Source: Mycobacterium simulans (lineage in GTDB: Bacteria > Actinomycetota > Actinomycetes > Mycobacteriales > Mycobacteriaceae). From it: 64,000 nucleotides of DNA. Shown here piece after piece: positions 44,053 through 53,385 of the stretch (the first letter of the stretch is position 1; every line of letters begins with the position of its first letter). The notes below the pieces were generated by a model, which saw only the letters and a list, made by a program, of their open reading frames with translations, did not search any database and was not told where the DNA came from. The position numbers were made by a program, and so were the translations under genes. The stretch spans positions 407,013 to 471,012 of the forward strand of contig NZ_OCVX01000007.1 in NCBI RefSeq assembly GCF_900232995.1. Reading direction: 5' to 3'.

Positions 44053-44936
44053 GTCAGTTACTTTCCGGCAAAACGGCTTTGGTCACGGGCAGCAGCCGCG
44101 GAATCGGCCGGGCGATTGCGCAGCGGCTGGCCGCCGAGGGCGCCACCGTAGTCGTTACCGCCCGCTCGCGGACACCGTCCTCCTCGACGCGGGCCGGTGC
44201 GGCGTCCGTCCTGCCCGGCACGATCGGCGAGACGATTGAACTCATCGAGGCCGCGGGTGGACAGGCAGTCGGCCTCGCGGCCGATCTGGAGGATGCCGAG
44301 CAGCGCGACGGGCTGGTGGACGAGGTGCTCGACCGCACCGGCCGTATCGATATCCTGGTCAACAACGCCGGCTTCGCGGACTACTCGCTGGTCGAGAACA
44401 TGAGCCTAGAGGGATTCGATCGCACACTCGAGCATTATCTGCGTATCCCCTTCGTCTTGACGAAAGCCGCTGTGCCGCATATGCGCAAACAAGGCGCAGG
44501 CTGGATCGTCAACATCGGTTCTGTCACCGGGGTGGCCCCGGTACGGCCGTACCGCGAGTACAACAAGACCGCAGGTGACGTGATCTATGCGTCGACGAAG
44601 GCCGCGCTGCACCGCTTCACCCAGGGCGTGGCGGCCGAGCTGCTCGACGCCAACATCGCGGTCAACTGTGTCGGACCGTCGACGGCGGTACGTACACCCG
44701 GTGCGGCGCAACTGATTCCGGACACCTTTCCCACCGAACCAGTGGAATACCTGGCCGCGACGGTGCTGGCGATGTGCCACCTTCCCGCCGCCGAACGTAC
44801 CGGGCTGGTCGCGTTCAGCCTGCACTATCCGTGGTCACAGCGGTTGCCGGTACACACCCTGGACGGCACGCAGCTACTGCCGCCGCTCAAGCCGCCTGAC
44901 ACGGCCAACCCGAACATCCTGCGCGCCGGTCTATAA
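44049..44936 (+). CDS. Short-chain dehydrogenase/reductase
   Basis: 295 residues; ATG 44049 overlaps the monooxygenase stop. TGSSRGIGRAIAQRL, Arg after strand 2 (TARSR) favouring NADP(H), NNAG, and IYASTKAALH for the catalytic Tyr/Lys. A Ser/Thr/Ala-rich insertion follows strand 2 (about residues 40-58), and the C-terminus is extended. Likely acts with the co-translated monooxygenase on a ketone/alcohol pair. Confidence 0.88.
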   Translation: MSQLLSGKTALVTGSSRGIGRAIAQRLAAEGATVVVTARSRTPSSSTRAGAASVLPGTIGETIELIEAAGGQAVGLAADLEDAEQRDGLVDEVLDRTGRIDILVNNAGFADYSLVENMSLEGFDRTLEHYLRIPFVLTKAAVPHMRKQGAGWIVNIGSVTGVAPVRPYREYNKTAGDVIYASTKAALHRFTQGVAAELLDANIAVNCVGPSTAVRTPGAAQLIPDTFPTEPVEYLAATVLAMCHLPAAERTGLVAFSLHYPWSQRLPVHTLDGTQLLPPLKPPDTANPNILRAGL

Positions 44937-45025
44937 CCTGGCGCGAGCAGACACAGAATCGCATGGATTAACCGCCGATGATGCGCTTCTATGTCTGATC
45001 GCGAGGAGAGGGTGCGGTTTGAGGA

Positions 45026-45652
45026 TCAGCTCAGGACAGGATCGTCCATTGTGCAGAAGCTGTGGCAGACGCGGTCGCGGATGATCACATCGGGGGTCTC
45101 CGGGTCGAACCAACGGTCCACCACGGCCCAGTGGATCGGGTGCATTACGTAGGGCCCCATCAGCCCCTCGACGTCAGAGAACTCCTGCTCGAACACATGG
45201 CTCCACGCGTTGTCGCCGACGGCCTCGGTCACTCGGCTCAGCTGCCAAGCGCGGATCGTAGCGACATAACGCGGCATTAGCGACAATTCCCGCTCGAAGC
45301 ATGCGACGGTGGCGGCGTCGGTCTCGGGCAGTACCCGAAACAGCAGCGCCCGATACACCGTGCCCGAGGCAGCGTTACAGCGGACCGGCTCACCCGGATA
45401 GCTCGCGCCGTTGACCCGGGTCACCGCGGAGTTGTCGAGGACTGCGGTGAATATTGCTGCCGCACAGTGCCAGTGATCTGCTGAGGCAAAGCGCAGGTGT
45501 ATCAGAATGTCACCGCCGTTTCGCGATCCGGGCAACGTCGGTTTGACCACCCAGCGCAGCGCGCCGACTGCGGAAGCAGCAGCACGCAACTCACCAAGGA
45601 CCCGGTCGCGATCGCCTTCGGCAACGTCGAGTAACCGTGTCACGCTATACAT
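45026..45652 (-). CDS. Dabb-domain (dimeric alpha/beta barrel) protein
   Basis: 208 residues. The C-terminal half (about 97-200) reads as a stress-responsive A/B barrel domain (YRALLFRVLPETDA ... YVMHPIHWAVVDRWF); the N-terminal half may be a second, diverged copy. The HPIHW motif is typical. Such proteins include small monooxygenases, cyclases and heme-binding enzymes. ATG 45652 overlaps the preceding gene by 8 bp. Confidence 0.75.
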   Translation of the reverse strand: MYSVTRLLDVAEGDRDRVLGELRAAASAVGALRWVVKPTLPGSRNGGDILIHLRFASADHWHCAAAIFTAVLDNSAVTRVNGASYPGEPVRCNAASGTVYRALLFRVLPETDAATVACFERELSLMPRYVATIRAWQLSRVTEAVGDNAWSHVFEQEFSDVEGLMGPYVMHPIHWAVVDRWFDPETPDVIIRDRVCHSFCTMDDPVLS

Positions 45653-45992
45653 CGCAGAGACCCTCGACGTCGTGGGCCGCCGCCGCGACAGACCGGGACC
45701 GCTCCGCGACCAATTCGTCTATCCGCGACCACCATTGGCCCAGGGCGGCATCGGGCCTGCCCTTCCAGGTCATCTCCCACCAGGCCTGCGCGCTGGGCAG
45801 CATCCAGGTCATGGTGATCGTGTTGACCTCGTCGTCGAACCAGATCGGTGGACTGACGAGAACATCGCGCAGGGTCATGCCGCGCTCGCGTGCTCCCGGC
45901 GCGTACTCGGCGAGATAGGTGTCGACGAATCTTCTGGCGCAGCCGGGGCGGGTGACTACACGGTCGATGACGAAGAGCTCACCGTTAACCAT
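45645..45992 (-). CDS. Small conserved protein, probable dimeric barrel fold
   Basis: 115 residues from ATG 45992, chosen because TAGCCT-N7-ATG is a good leaderless start; the frame extends to 46064 but that part is Pro/Ser-rich and lacks a ribosome site. Strand-helix pattern (GELFVIDRVVTRPG ... ITMTWMLPSAQAWWEM) suggests a ferredoxin-like barrel as in EthD/NIPSNAP proteins. Co-translated with the Dabb gene and probably works with it. Confidence 0.7.
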   Translation of the reverse strand: MVNGELFVIDRVVTRPGCARRFVDTYLAEYAPGARERGMTLRDVLVSPPIWFDDEVNTITMTWMLPSAQAWWEMTWKGRPDAALGQWWSRIDELVAERSRSVAAAAHDVEGLCDV

Positions 45993-46104
45993 GTGCCCAA
46001 GGCTAGGCGCCGAAGTGGATGTCGGGCCCGGGCAATCCCGGCCACTGGGAGTCGCGGTTGACATGCCCCGAGGGGTGGGGTGACGGTGGGGAAGTGAGGC
46101 CGCC

Positions 46105-47028
46105 TTACCGTAGCAGCAGATCGGCTAGCGCCGCGGACGCCGCCTTACGTGCACGGTGCGCGAGGTCGAGTATCGGCATGGTCATGAAGCCGTGGATGCC
46201 CCCTTCGTAGGGCAGCAGTACGGTCGACACACCGGCCGCCTCGAGCGCCGCGTCGAAGGCCAATCCCTCGTCGCGCAGCGGATCATGCCCCGCGATCACC
46301 ACGACTGCGGGTGGCATTGCACGCAAGTCGGCGCGCAGGGGCGAGGCGTACGGGTGCAGCCGGTCGTCGGCCGCGGGTACATAGCAGTCCCAGTACCATT
46401 GCAGCGCGGGCTTGGGGTTGTAGTAGCCCTGACCGTACAGTCGATAAGACGCGGTATCGAAGTCGGCGGCGATCATCGGGTACAGCAGCAACTGACCGGC
46501 CAGTGCGGGCCCGCCGCGGTCACGGGCCATCAATGCAGTACCCGCCGCGAGGTTGCCGCCCGCGCTGTCCCCGCCGACGGCGAGGCGCCGCGTGTCGCCG
46601 CCGAGGGCGGCGGCGTGGTCGGACGCCCAGCACGCCACCGCGTAGACGTCTTCGGCGGCGGCCGGCCAGGAATTCTCCGGCGCCAATCTGTAGGCTACCG
46701 AAACAACCACGGCTGGAACGAGATTCGCGAGGTTGCGGCACAGGCCATCGTGGCTGTCCAGGTTGCAGAAAACGAATCCACCACCATGCGCGTAGACCAG
46801 GATCGGCAGTGGCCCCGCGGCGTCGGGCCGGTACACGCGCACCGGAACGGGGACTTCAGCGCCGGCGATGGTGCGGTCGGTGACTATTCCGACGGATTCG
46901 GACCGGGCCGCAGGCACCAACCTGGACTGGATCAGCGCCCTGGCTTCGGCGCCGGTCATCTCGTGGACGGGCGGAAATCCGCTGTCCAATTGTTGGATCA
47001 GCCCGGCGATCTGCGGATCGAGGCTCAC
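46105..47028 (-). CDS. HSL-family alpha/beta hydrolase (second Lip-type esterase)
   Basis: 307 residues from GTG 47028. Oxyanion YAHGGGFVF, nucleophile VGGDSAGGNLAAG, Asp in AGHDPLRDEG, His in GGIHGFMTM: complete triad. Only distantly like the esterase at 38036. Follows the IclR gene on the same strand by 128 bp. Confidence 0.9.
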   Translation of the reverse strand: MSLDPQIAGLIQQLDSGFPPVHEMTGAEARALIQSRLVPAARSESVGIVTDRTIAGAEVPVPVRVYRPDAAGPLPILVYAHGGGFVFCNLDSHDGLCRNLANLVPAVVVSVAYRLAPENSWPAAAEDVYAVACWASDHAAALGGDTRRLAVGGDSAGGNLAAGTALMARDRGGPALAGQLLLYPMIAADFDTASYRLYGQGYYNPKPALQWYWDCYVPAADDRLHPYASPLRADLRAMPPAVVVIAGHDPLRDEGLAFDAALEAAGVSTVLLPYEGGIHGFMTMPILDLAHRARKAASAALADLLLR

Positions 47029-47156
47029 CTGTCAAGACCGACTCAGCGTGAGCGCAGGCGGCGGCTCTGCTGATACCGCTGCTGGTTCATTTGATTGATG
47101 CTTCGCACCAAATAGACCAGCCAGCATGGTATTTCAGACCTGCGCTGGATCCGATA

Positions 47157-48005
47157 TCACGCGTATTCCAGAACGGCTCCGGAATGAGCGTTGCGTCGCG
47201 CGCCCGGTCCGGGGCGCAGCGGGCGGATCTGCTGCAGTGTCGGGGCGACCCGCCGTGGGCCGACCTCGATATTGCGCCAAATGCCCATCGCGGTCATTCG
47301 GACCGGGGCGGCGAGCCGCTGGTCAAACATCATCCGGTTCATCGGCCCGCAGACCGACAACGCGGCGACGGCCTCGCCCGGGTCACCGACAGGCGCGGCG
47401 ACGCAACCGAATCCGGGTACGGACTCTTCACGGTCGAAGGCCACACCGTGGGCGCGGACCTTGGCCAGTTCGGCGGTGAGCTGGGCCGGGGTACTGATCG
47501 AGTATTTGGTCTTGCGTGCGGTCAGGTCTATCGGGTCGTGGTCGTCGTTGTAGGCCAGAATCGCCTTGCCGACTGCGGCGCAATGCGCGCGCTGGCGGCC
47601 GCCGACCCGGGTGGGGATCGCGGCGATCATGCGGTCACCGACCTTGTCGAGGTACACGACGTCGGATCCGTCCAGGACCGCGAGGTGTACGACGAGTCCC
47701 GTCGTGCGGTGCAATTCGCCGAGCATCGACCTAGCGGCTCGCACGAGCCGGTCCTGGTGCACGGCCAGCGAACCCAGCTCAACCAACCGCATGCCGAGTT
47801 CGTAGTCGCGACCGCTGCGGCGCAACCAGCGCAGCTGCACCAGGCGCTCGAGCATCCGGTGCGCGGACGACCGGGGGAGTCCGGTGCGGCGCACTATCTG
47901 GGCTAGCGTGAGTCGTCCTGGTCCGTCAAAAGCATCCAGAACCAGTGAGATGCGGTCGATCACGGCGCTGGGGGTGGTTGGTTCGGCGGTGGCGACGGCG
48001 GTCAT
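47157..48005 (-). CDS. IclR-family transcriptional regulator
   Basis: 282 residues from ATG 48005 with GGGAGGA upstream. Winged helix at about 15-75 (RLTLAQIVRRTGLPRSSAHRMLERL is the recognition region) and a C-terminal effector domain from 85 to 250 (VVYLDKVGD, HCAAVGKAILA, FDREESVPGFGCVAAPV). IclR proteins often control aromatic and steroid catabolic genes and sense pathway acids. A perfect palindrome lies 36 bp upstream of the start. Confidence 0.92.
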   Translation of the reverse strand: MTAVATAEPTTPSAVIDRISLVLDAFDGPGRLTLAQIVRRTGLPRSSAHRMLERLVQLRWLRRSGRDYELGMRLVELGSLAVHQDRLVRAARSMLGELHRTTGLVVHLAVLDGSDVVYLDKVGDRMIAAIPTRVGGRQRAHCAAVGKAILAYNDDHDPIDLTARKTKYSISTPAQLTAELAKVRAHGVAFDREESVPGFGCVAAPVGDPGEAVAALSVCGPMNRMMFDQRLAAPVRMTAMGIWRNIEVGPRRVAPTLQQIRPLRPGPGARRNAHSGAVLEYA

Positions 48006-48040
48006 TGACAGCGGTCCTCCCAAACTCGGGTCGTGCGATG

Positions 48041-48053
48041 TTCCTAATAGGAA
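48041..48053. promoter_or_regulatory. Palindrome upstream of the IclR gene, probable operator
   Basis: TTCCTA-A-TAGGAA, a perfect 13-bp inverted repeat, 36 bp upstream of the IclR start in an AT-rich patch. Size and place fit an autoregulatory IclR site. A partial match (GATGTTCC shared) lies upstream of the HsaD-like gene near 55190. Confidence 0.6.
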
Positions 48054-48184
48054 TATGACTGTTTGTAGCATATTCTGTGGCTGTTGTCACACACCAAGAG
48101 AAAAACGACGTAGGGCACACCTGAAAACGGGTGCGCCAAACGTCGATTTGCGGAATTAACGCAGGCCAGCCTGATTTACCCGCG

Positions 48185-48500
48185 GCCTGACAACCTTCCG
48201 GCCGACGGCCGTAGCAGCTGCCGTCCCGGAGCGAGATGCCGCCGGCGTAGCCCCACGCGGGCTCACCGTCGACATGCAGGACTTCCGCATCCACCGAGGT
48301 GCGCAGCCCACTCAGGGTGAAGCCGCCGGTGCTCTCCCGCACGTCGATAGCGGCGATCGGGGAACCGATCGGCCGCAAGCACTGCGCCGGGCAGCAGTCA
48401 ACGATCCAGTGCTCGTCGGCATCGGGGCCCATGGCGACGTTGAGGTACGCCGCCCATGGTCCCTTGCGCTGATCGATGTCGCCGGGACGGGTGTGTTACG
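48185..48500 (-). pseudogene. C-terminal remnant of a KstD-like FAD dehydrogenase
   Basis: The frame reading DIDQRKGPWAAYLNVAMG, IAAIDVRESTGGFTLSGLRT, DAEVLHVDGEP and GGISLRDGSCYGRR matches the C-terminal part of the FAD-binding dehydrogenases related to KstD. The FAD motif and the whole N-terminal two thirds are missing, a stop codon lies upstream, and there seems to be a deletion before GGISL. It lies directly downstream of the HsaC-like gene, so it was probably the last gene of that operon. Confidence 0.75.
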
Positions 48501-48513
48501 TCGTAGTTGAGTA

Positions 48514-49422
48514 TCACGGCCGCATCGCCGCGGGCAGATCGGTGACCCACTGGTGGCCCCAGTAGCTGTCAGCGGTGATTTCCTCTGCGGTGTAATAAGT
48601 TTCGTCGACCCGAATACCGCCGGTGCCGAATTCGATGTCCCAGTCACCGGGGGCCCGGACGTAGAACGACACCATCTTGTCGTTGGTGTGGCGCCCCAGG
48701 TTGGACGACAGCTGGAAGCCGTCGGCGTTCACCCGGTCCAGTGCCTGACCTACCGCGTCCAGCTTGTCGACCTCCACCATGACATGGACGAGGCCAGGGG
48801 CGCGCAGATGCGCGGCCGGGCAGATCGCCAGGCTGTGGTGGCGCTCGTTGATGCCGAGAAAACGCACCCGTACCGGCGCGAACTCTGGCGGCACCGGTAC
48901 CCGGAAGGCGCCGCGGGAACGGAAGCCGAGTACCTCGGTATAGAAGCCGAATAGTCCGTTGGGATCCGTGGCCGGGACCACGACATGACCCAATCCCTGG
49001 TCGCCCGTTACGAATTTCGCCCCGAACGGGGTGATCACCGGGCTGTGGTCGAGCACCGCGCCGTGGAACACCTCGAGCGTGGTTCCGGTCGGGTCATCGA
49101 AGCTGATCACCTCCTCTACGCGCCGGGTGTCAGCCTCGTGCAGAGACAGCTGCTTGAACGGCACCCCGGCGCCGTCCAGCGTCGTCTTGACCCGCTCCAG
49201 GGCTGTGTGGTCGCGCACCTCCCAGCCGACGGCCAGCACCCGGTCCGTCTCGCCGGGCACGACGATGATCCGGGCCGCGCGTTCGTCCATCCGCAGATAC
49301 AGCGCGGACTGATCGGGGCCCTTACCCTCGGCGAAACCCAGCACACCGAAGGCGAAATGCCGCCAGCGGTCGATGTCGTTGGTGGAAACGGTGATGTAGC
49401 CGAGGCATTTCAGGTCGCTCAT
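48514..49422 (-). CDS. HsaC-like extradiol (meta-cleavage) dioxygenase
   Basis: 302 residues from ATG 49422 (TAGGAG 6 nt upstream). Two-domain type I extradiol dioxygenase; iron ligands His146 (QGLGHVVVP), His213 (LVHVMVEV) and Glu264 (WDIEFG). Length and segments such as GRHTNDKMVSFYV match HsaC, which cleaves the catechol ring of 3,4-DHSA in steroid degradation. It begins 8 nt after the HsaA-like gene, so the two are one operon. Confidence 0.9.
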   Translation of the reverse strand: MSDLKCLGYITVSTNDIDRWRHFAFGVLGFAEGKGPDQSALYLRMDERAARIIVVPGETDRVLAVGWEVRDHTALERVKTTLDGAGVPFKQLSLHEADTRRVEEVISFDDPTGTTLEVFHGAVLDHSPVITPFGAKFVTGDQGLGHVVVPATDPNGLFGFYTEVLGFRSRGAFRVPVPPEFAPVRVRFLGINERHHSLAICPAAHLRAPGLVHVMVEVDKLDAVGQALDRVNADGFQLSSNLGRHTNDKMVSFYVRAPGDWDIEFGTGGIRVDETYYTAEEITADSYWGHQWVTDLPAAMRP

Positions 49423-49430
49423 GGGTACTC

Positions 49431-50612
49431 CTAGATCATCGCGCGCAGCGGACCCTGTGGATCGATGCCGAGCGAGCTCAGCGACGACGCGTGAAACACC
49501 GTGCCCGGGACATGGATGGCGTGCATTTGGCCGACGTGCACATCGCGCCAATACCGTTGCAGCGGTTTGTCCATCCGCGCCGCATTGCCGCCCGAGCGGG
49601 CGAAGATCTCGTCGACCGCTGACACGGCGCGCCAAACCGCACGAATCTGCGTGCGGCGGCCGGCCGCACGGTCGTCGAATGAAACCTCCTTACCGGCTGC
49701 GACCATGTCGTAAATGCGGTCGGTGTTGGCCAACAGTTCCTGGCGGGCCGCGTTGATGTCGGCGGCGGCTTCGCCGATGGCATACATCACGTACGGGTCG
49801 TCCTTGATCGCGGTTCCGGTGGCGCCGACGCGCTCCCGCTGGTAGTCCAGGTGCGCGGCCAGCGCTCCCTCGGCGATACCGATTGTGGCCGAGGAGATAC
49901 CCAGGGGGAACATGGTCGACCACGGCATCAGGTACAGCGGCTCGGTCATGCCGGCTTCGCGCTGAGCGGTCCCGTCCATCACCTTCGTAGCGTCCATCGT
50001 CCGGTATGCCGGGACGAATGCGTCCTCGACGATGATGTCTTTTGAGCCGGTTCCGCGCAGCCCCACGACATCCCACGAGTCATCGACGATCTGGTAGTCC
50101 TTGCGGGGCAGGATCATGTGCAGCATCTGTGGCGGCATCAGGGGTTTGCCTTCACCGTTCCCGAGCATCGCACCCAGGATGATCCAGTCGCAGTGGTCGG
50201 TACCCGAGCTGAACTGCCAGCGTCCGTTGAAGATGTAGCCACCGTCGACGGGCTTGGCAACACCTTGTGGCGCATACGGGGAGGCGACCCAGGTGTCAAC
50301 GTCGTCGGCCCAGATCTCGTCGGCCACCTTCGGGTCGGCATACGTCAGCTGATACGGGTGCACGCCCACCACCCCGACGATCCAGCCGGCGGCGGGGTCC
50401 AGTGCCGCCGTGGCCATCGTCGTCTCGGCGAACTCGCGGGGATGAACCTCAAGCCCGCCATGGCTCTTGGGCTGTAGCAGCCGGATCAGGCCGGCTGTCC
50501 GCATCATCTTGACGCTGTCGTCGGTGAGACGGCCAATTCTCTCGGCCTCGGCGCCCTGCTCGCGCAGCTGGTCGGCCATGTCGAACACCCGATCGAGTAC
50601 CCGATCGCTCAT
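49431..50612 (-). CDS. HsaA-like flavin-dependent monooxygenase oxygenase component
   Basis: 393 residues from ATG 50612, one less than M. tuberculosis HsaA. Acyl-CoA-dehydrogenase fold with the HsaA landmarks LLQPKSHGGLEVHP, GWIVGVVGVHPYQL, FSSGTDHCDW and DVVGLRGTGSKDI. HsaA hydroxylates 3-HSA at C4 with FMNH2 from HsaB, giving the catechol for HsaC. No flavin reductase gene is found in the window. Confidence 0.88.
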   Translation of the reverse strand: MSDRVLDRVFDMADQLREQGAEAERIGRLTDDSVKMMRTAGLIRLLQPKSHGGLEVHPREFAETTMATAALDPAAGWIVGVVGVHPYQLTYADPKVADEIWADDVDTWVASPYAPQGVAKPVDGGYIFNGRWQFSSGTDHCDWIILGAMLGNGEGKPLMPPQMLHMILPRKDYQIVDDSWDVVGLRGTGSKDIIVEDAFVPAYRTMDATKVMDGTAQREAGMTEPLYLMPWSTMFPLGISSATIGIAEGALAAHLDYQRERVGATGTAIKDDPYVMYAIGEAAADINAARQELLANTDRIYDMVAAGKEVSFDDRAAGRRTQIRAVWRAVSAVDEIFARSGGNAARMDKPLQRYWRDVHVGQMHAIHVPGTVFHASSLSSLGIDPQGPLRAMI

Positions 50613-50718
50613 CCTTTTTTTCCTTACGTGTGTGGGCTTGCGTCTGGTGTACCGCAGTCCGCACCCAGTCCTGCCGGCGATCCCGGTGAGCGGGCGGAAA
50701 TGCGGACCGTGCTTGCCG

Positions 50719-51581
50719 CTACCGACCCGACCTCCGACGGTGAAATGCCACCAGGCGCCACAGGTAACGCACCAGCTGCGCTGTCGGCACTTGCCGGGGC
50801 GAATCGTCGGCACGGAAGTACGCGTCCGTGCCACCATCAACGAAAACTACACTGCCGCAAAGGAAATCGGCCGCATCTGACAACATGAAGACTATCCAGT
50901 CCGCGAGCTGTACGGGGTCGCCGAAGCCGCCGACCGGTACCGGGAAGGAGTGCACCGCCTTGGCGGCACGTGGAGTCGCCAACTGCTGCGCCAACAGCGG
51001 CGTCATGATCGCTCCGGGGGCGATCGCGTTTAGCCGGATGCCCGCGCCGGCCCATTCCGGTGTTACCGCGGTGCGTCGTACCCATCGTGAGACGGCGATC
51101 TTCGACGCGCCGTAGGCCATCGAGGGGGCCACCGAACGGTACAGTCGGACCGCCCGGCCAGCGGCCGCGACGTCGCGATCCAACAATGCCCGCACCGCGC
51201 GCTTCGGCACCGCTGGCATTGTCGTTGTGGAGTTACTGCCGACCACAACAACTTTCGCATTTCCGGCAGCCGCGAGTGCCGGTAGCCAGGCCTCCGCCAA
51301 CTCGACTACGCCAAGAAAATTCACCGCCAGGATCCGTTCCGCGTTAGCCGCGCCGCCGGTCGGGCCGACGCCAGCGGCCAACACCGCTCCGTCCAGGTAG
51401 CCAGCACTGGCAGCGGATACCGCGTCGCAGGCGCCTGCGCGACCTTCGGGAGTTGACAGACAGCGACAACATCGGCGTCCTTGATGTCGACGCCGATCAC
51501 GCGGTGGCCGGCGGCCCTGAGCTTTTCCGCGACGGCGTGTCCCATTCCAGAGGCCGATCCGGTGACGGTATACACGCCCAT
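50719..51581 (-). pseudogene. 3-alpha-hydroxysteroid dehydrogenase-like SDR with a frameshift
   Basis: The first frame starts at ATG 51581: TGSASGMGHAVAEKLRAAGH, VIGVDIKDADVVA. It then needs a one-base change near 51456-51463 to continue as LSTPEGRAGACDAVSAASAG, GAVLAAGVGPTGG, SMAYGASKIAVSRWVRR and GSVVFVDGGTDAYFR. This order, with the short IDIRDA-x-V-x-ADLST segment and no NNAG motif, is that of the Comamonas 3-alpha-HSD / carbonyl reductase group. Either a real frameshift or a sequencing error. Confidence 0.8.
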
Positions 51582-51592
51582 GAGGTCATTCC

Positions 51593-51711
51593 CTACGCTT
51601 TCGCACTCAGGCCGGCGTCGACGATCAACTGGATGTCGGTGAGGTAGCGGGCTTGGTCGAAGGCCAGGAACACCGCCGCCGCTGGGACGACGTGACCGTG
51701 CAGGCTCGACA
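51593..51711 (-). pseudogene. C-terminal remnant of an SDR
   Basis: The short frame ending VFLAFDQARYLTDIQLIVDAG plus LSAKA is the typical end of a mycobacterial SDR (FLASDEARYLTG-x-Q-x-x-VDAG). Nothing upstream continues it, because the second monooxygenase gene takes over at 51712. It lies immediately before the 3-alpha-HSD-like gene. Confidence 0.65.
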
Positions 51712-53385
51712 TCACGGCGTTTTGATCAGCGAGAAGCCTTTGTACCCGGCGTCGGCGACTTCGTTGCAGATGTTGAGGTAGACCCCGAATCCGCCGAGGA
51801 ACAGCATGAACACCCGGGGCTTTCCGGGCACGTTGGCGCCGAGGTACCACGAATCGGCCTTGGTGAACAGGGTCGCATCGGCCCGATGGGCGCACTCGTC
51901 GACCCAGTCGTCGACGGCATCCGTGGTGGCCTCAATCGCGGCATAACCATGCTCGTCGAGATAGCCGATGCAATCGGCTATCCAATTCACGTGCGCCTCG
52001 GCGTGCAACACCATATTGGCCAGCACCGCGGGAGCGCCCGGGCCACAAACGACGAACAGGTTGGGGAAGCCGTCGACACCCAGACCCAGGTAGGTGCGCG
52101 GCCCATCGCGCCAGTTGTCGTGCAGCCGAGCGCGTTTCCGGCCGACGATGGCCACCTTGGCCAGTGCGCCGGTCATCGCGTCGAAACCGGTTGCGAGCAC
52201 GATCGCGTCGAGGTCGTAATGGGTGTCGGTGGTGCTGATCCCGGTGGCGTCGACAGAGACGATCGGCGTGTTACGCACGCTGACCAGCTTTACATTCGGA
52301 CGGTTGAACGTCTGGAAGTAGTTGGTGTCGGTGCAGATTCGCTTGGTGCCGATCGGGTGGTCGTTGGGGATCAGCAGATCTGCTACCGCCGGGTCGTCGA
52401 CGACTGCGCGGACCTTCTCCTCGTAGAACTTGCGGGCCTCTTCGTTGGCAGCCGGATCGATCATTTGGTCGGTGAAGGTCTTGGAGAACAGCACTCCGCC
52501 CAGATCCCAGCGCGTCTCGAACGCTTCGCGCCGCTCCTCGGGTGTGGCCTCCATGGTCAGCTTCGGGTGGGGGATGTGGGGTGAGCCGCCCCCGCTGCGC
52601 CACGACAAGCGCCGGCGTTCGGCGTAGTTGGCTTTCACCGCGGCGCGGTCCGCGTCGGTGAGCGGCCGGTTGCCAGCGGGCACACTGTAATTCGGGGTGC
52701 GCTGGAAAACGTACAGATGTGACGCCTGCTCGGCGATGATCGGAATCGACTGGATGCCTGAGGAGCCCGTCCCGATGACGGCCACCCGCTTGTCGGAGAA
52801 GTCCACCGGCTCGTGTGGCCACGCGGCGGTGTGGTACAGGTCGCCTGCGAACGTGTCCAGTCCGGGAAACGGCGGGGTCAATGCCGCCGACAACGGGCCG
52901 GTTGCCATCAAGCAGAAGCGGGCGGTGACTCGTTCTCCTGCATCGGTGGTCACCGTCCAGCGCAGATTATGTTCGTCGAGGATCGCGGAGGTCACTCGGG
53001 TGTCAAAGGTGATGTCACGGCGCAGATCCAGTCTGTCGGCCACCCAGTTGATGTAGCGCAGGATCTCGTCCTGGGTGGCGTATTTTTCCGACCAGTCCCA
53101 CTCCTGTTGCAGCTCTTCGGAGAAGGAATAGCAGTAGTCCACGCTTTCGACGTCGCAGCGGGCCCCGGGGTACCGGTTGAAATACCAGGTGCCGCCGACG
53201 TCGGGTCCGGCCTCGAATACTCTGACCGTCAACCCATTGGACCGCAACTTGTACAGTGCATAGAGGCCGGCGAAGCCGGCACCGACGACCACGATGTCGA
53301 TTTTGGGGTCGATTTCCGAGTCCAATGCCTGGTCGACTTCGGAGGCCACGTGTTGGCCGGAGCGCCGATCATTGCCACTGATCAC
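51712..53385 (-). CDS. Baeyer-Villiger flavin monooxygenase (cyclohexanone-monooxygenase-like)
   Basis: 557 residues from GTG 53385 (TAACGT-N8-GTG suggests a leaderless start). FAD site GAGFAG at 35-40, DVGGTWYFNRYPGARCD, BVMO fingerprint FAGDLYHTAAWP at 178-189, NADPH site GTGSSGIQ near 205, and ATGFDAMTG. Second BVMO of the island but from a different subgroup than the one at 42121: no N-terminal extension. Confidence 0.93.
   Translation of the reverse strand: MISGNDRRSGQHVASEVDQALDSEIDPKIDIVVVGAGFAGLYALYKLRSNGLTVRVFEAGPDVGGTWYFNRYPGARCDVESVDYCYSFSEELQQEWDWSEKYATQDEILRYINWVADRLDLRRDITFDTRVTSAILDEHNLRWTVTTDAGERVTARFCLMATGPLSAALTPPFPGLDTFAGDLYHTAAWPHEPVDFSDKRVAVIGTGSSGIQSIPIIAEQASHLYVFQRTPNYSVPAGNRPLTDADRAAVKANYAERRRLSWRSGGGSPHIPHPKLTMEATPEERREAFETRWDLGGVLFSKTFTDQMIDPAANEEARKFYEEKVRAVVDDPAVADLLIPNDHPIGTKRICTDTNYFQTFNRPNVKLVSVRNTPIVSVDATGISTTDTHYDLDAIVLATGFDAMTGALAKVAIVGRKRARLHDNWRDGPRTYLGLGVDGFPNLFVVCGPGAPAVLANMVLHAEAHVNWIADCIGYLDEHGYAAIEATTDAVDDWVDECAHRADATLFTKADSWYLGANVPGKPRVFMLFLGGFGVYLNICNEVADAGYKGFSLIKTP

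Noticed and set aside
46156..47073. 305-codon plus-strand frame opposite the second HSL esterase
   Set aside because: Overlaps the whole esterase, rich in Arg/Gly/His without domain; shadow frame.
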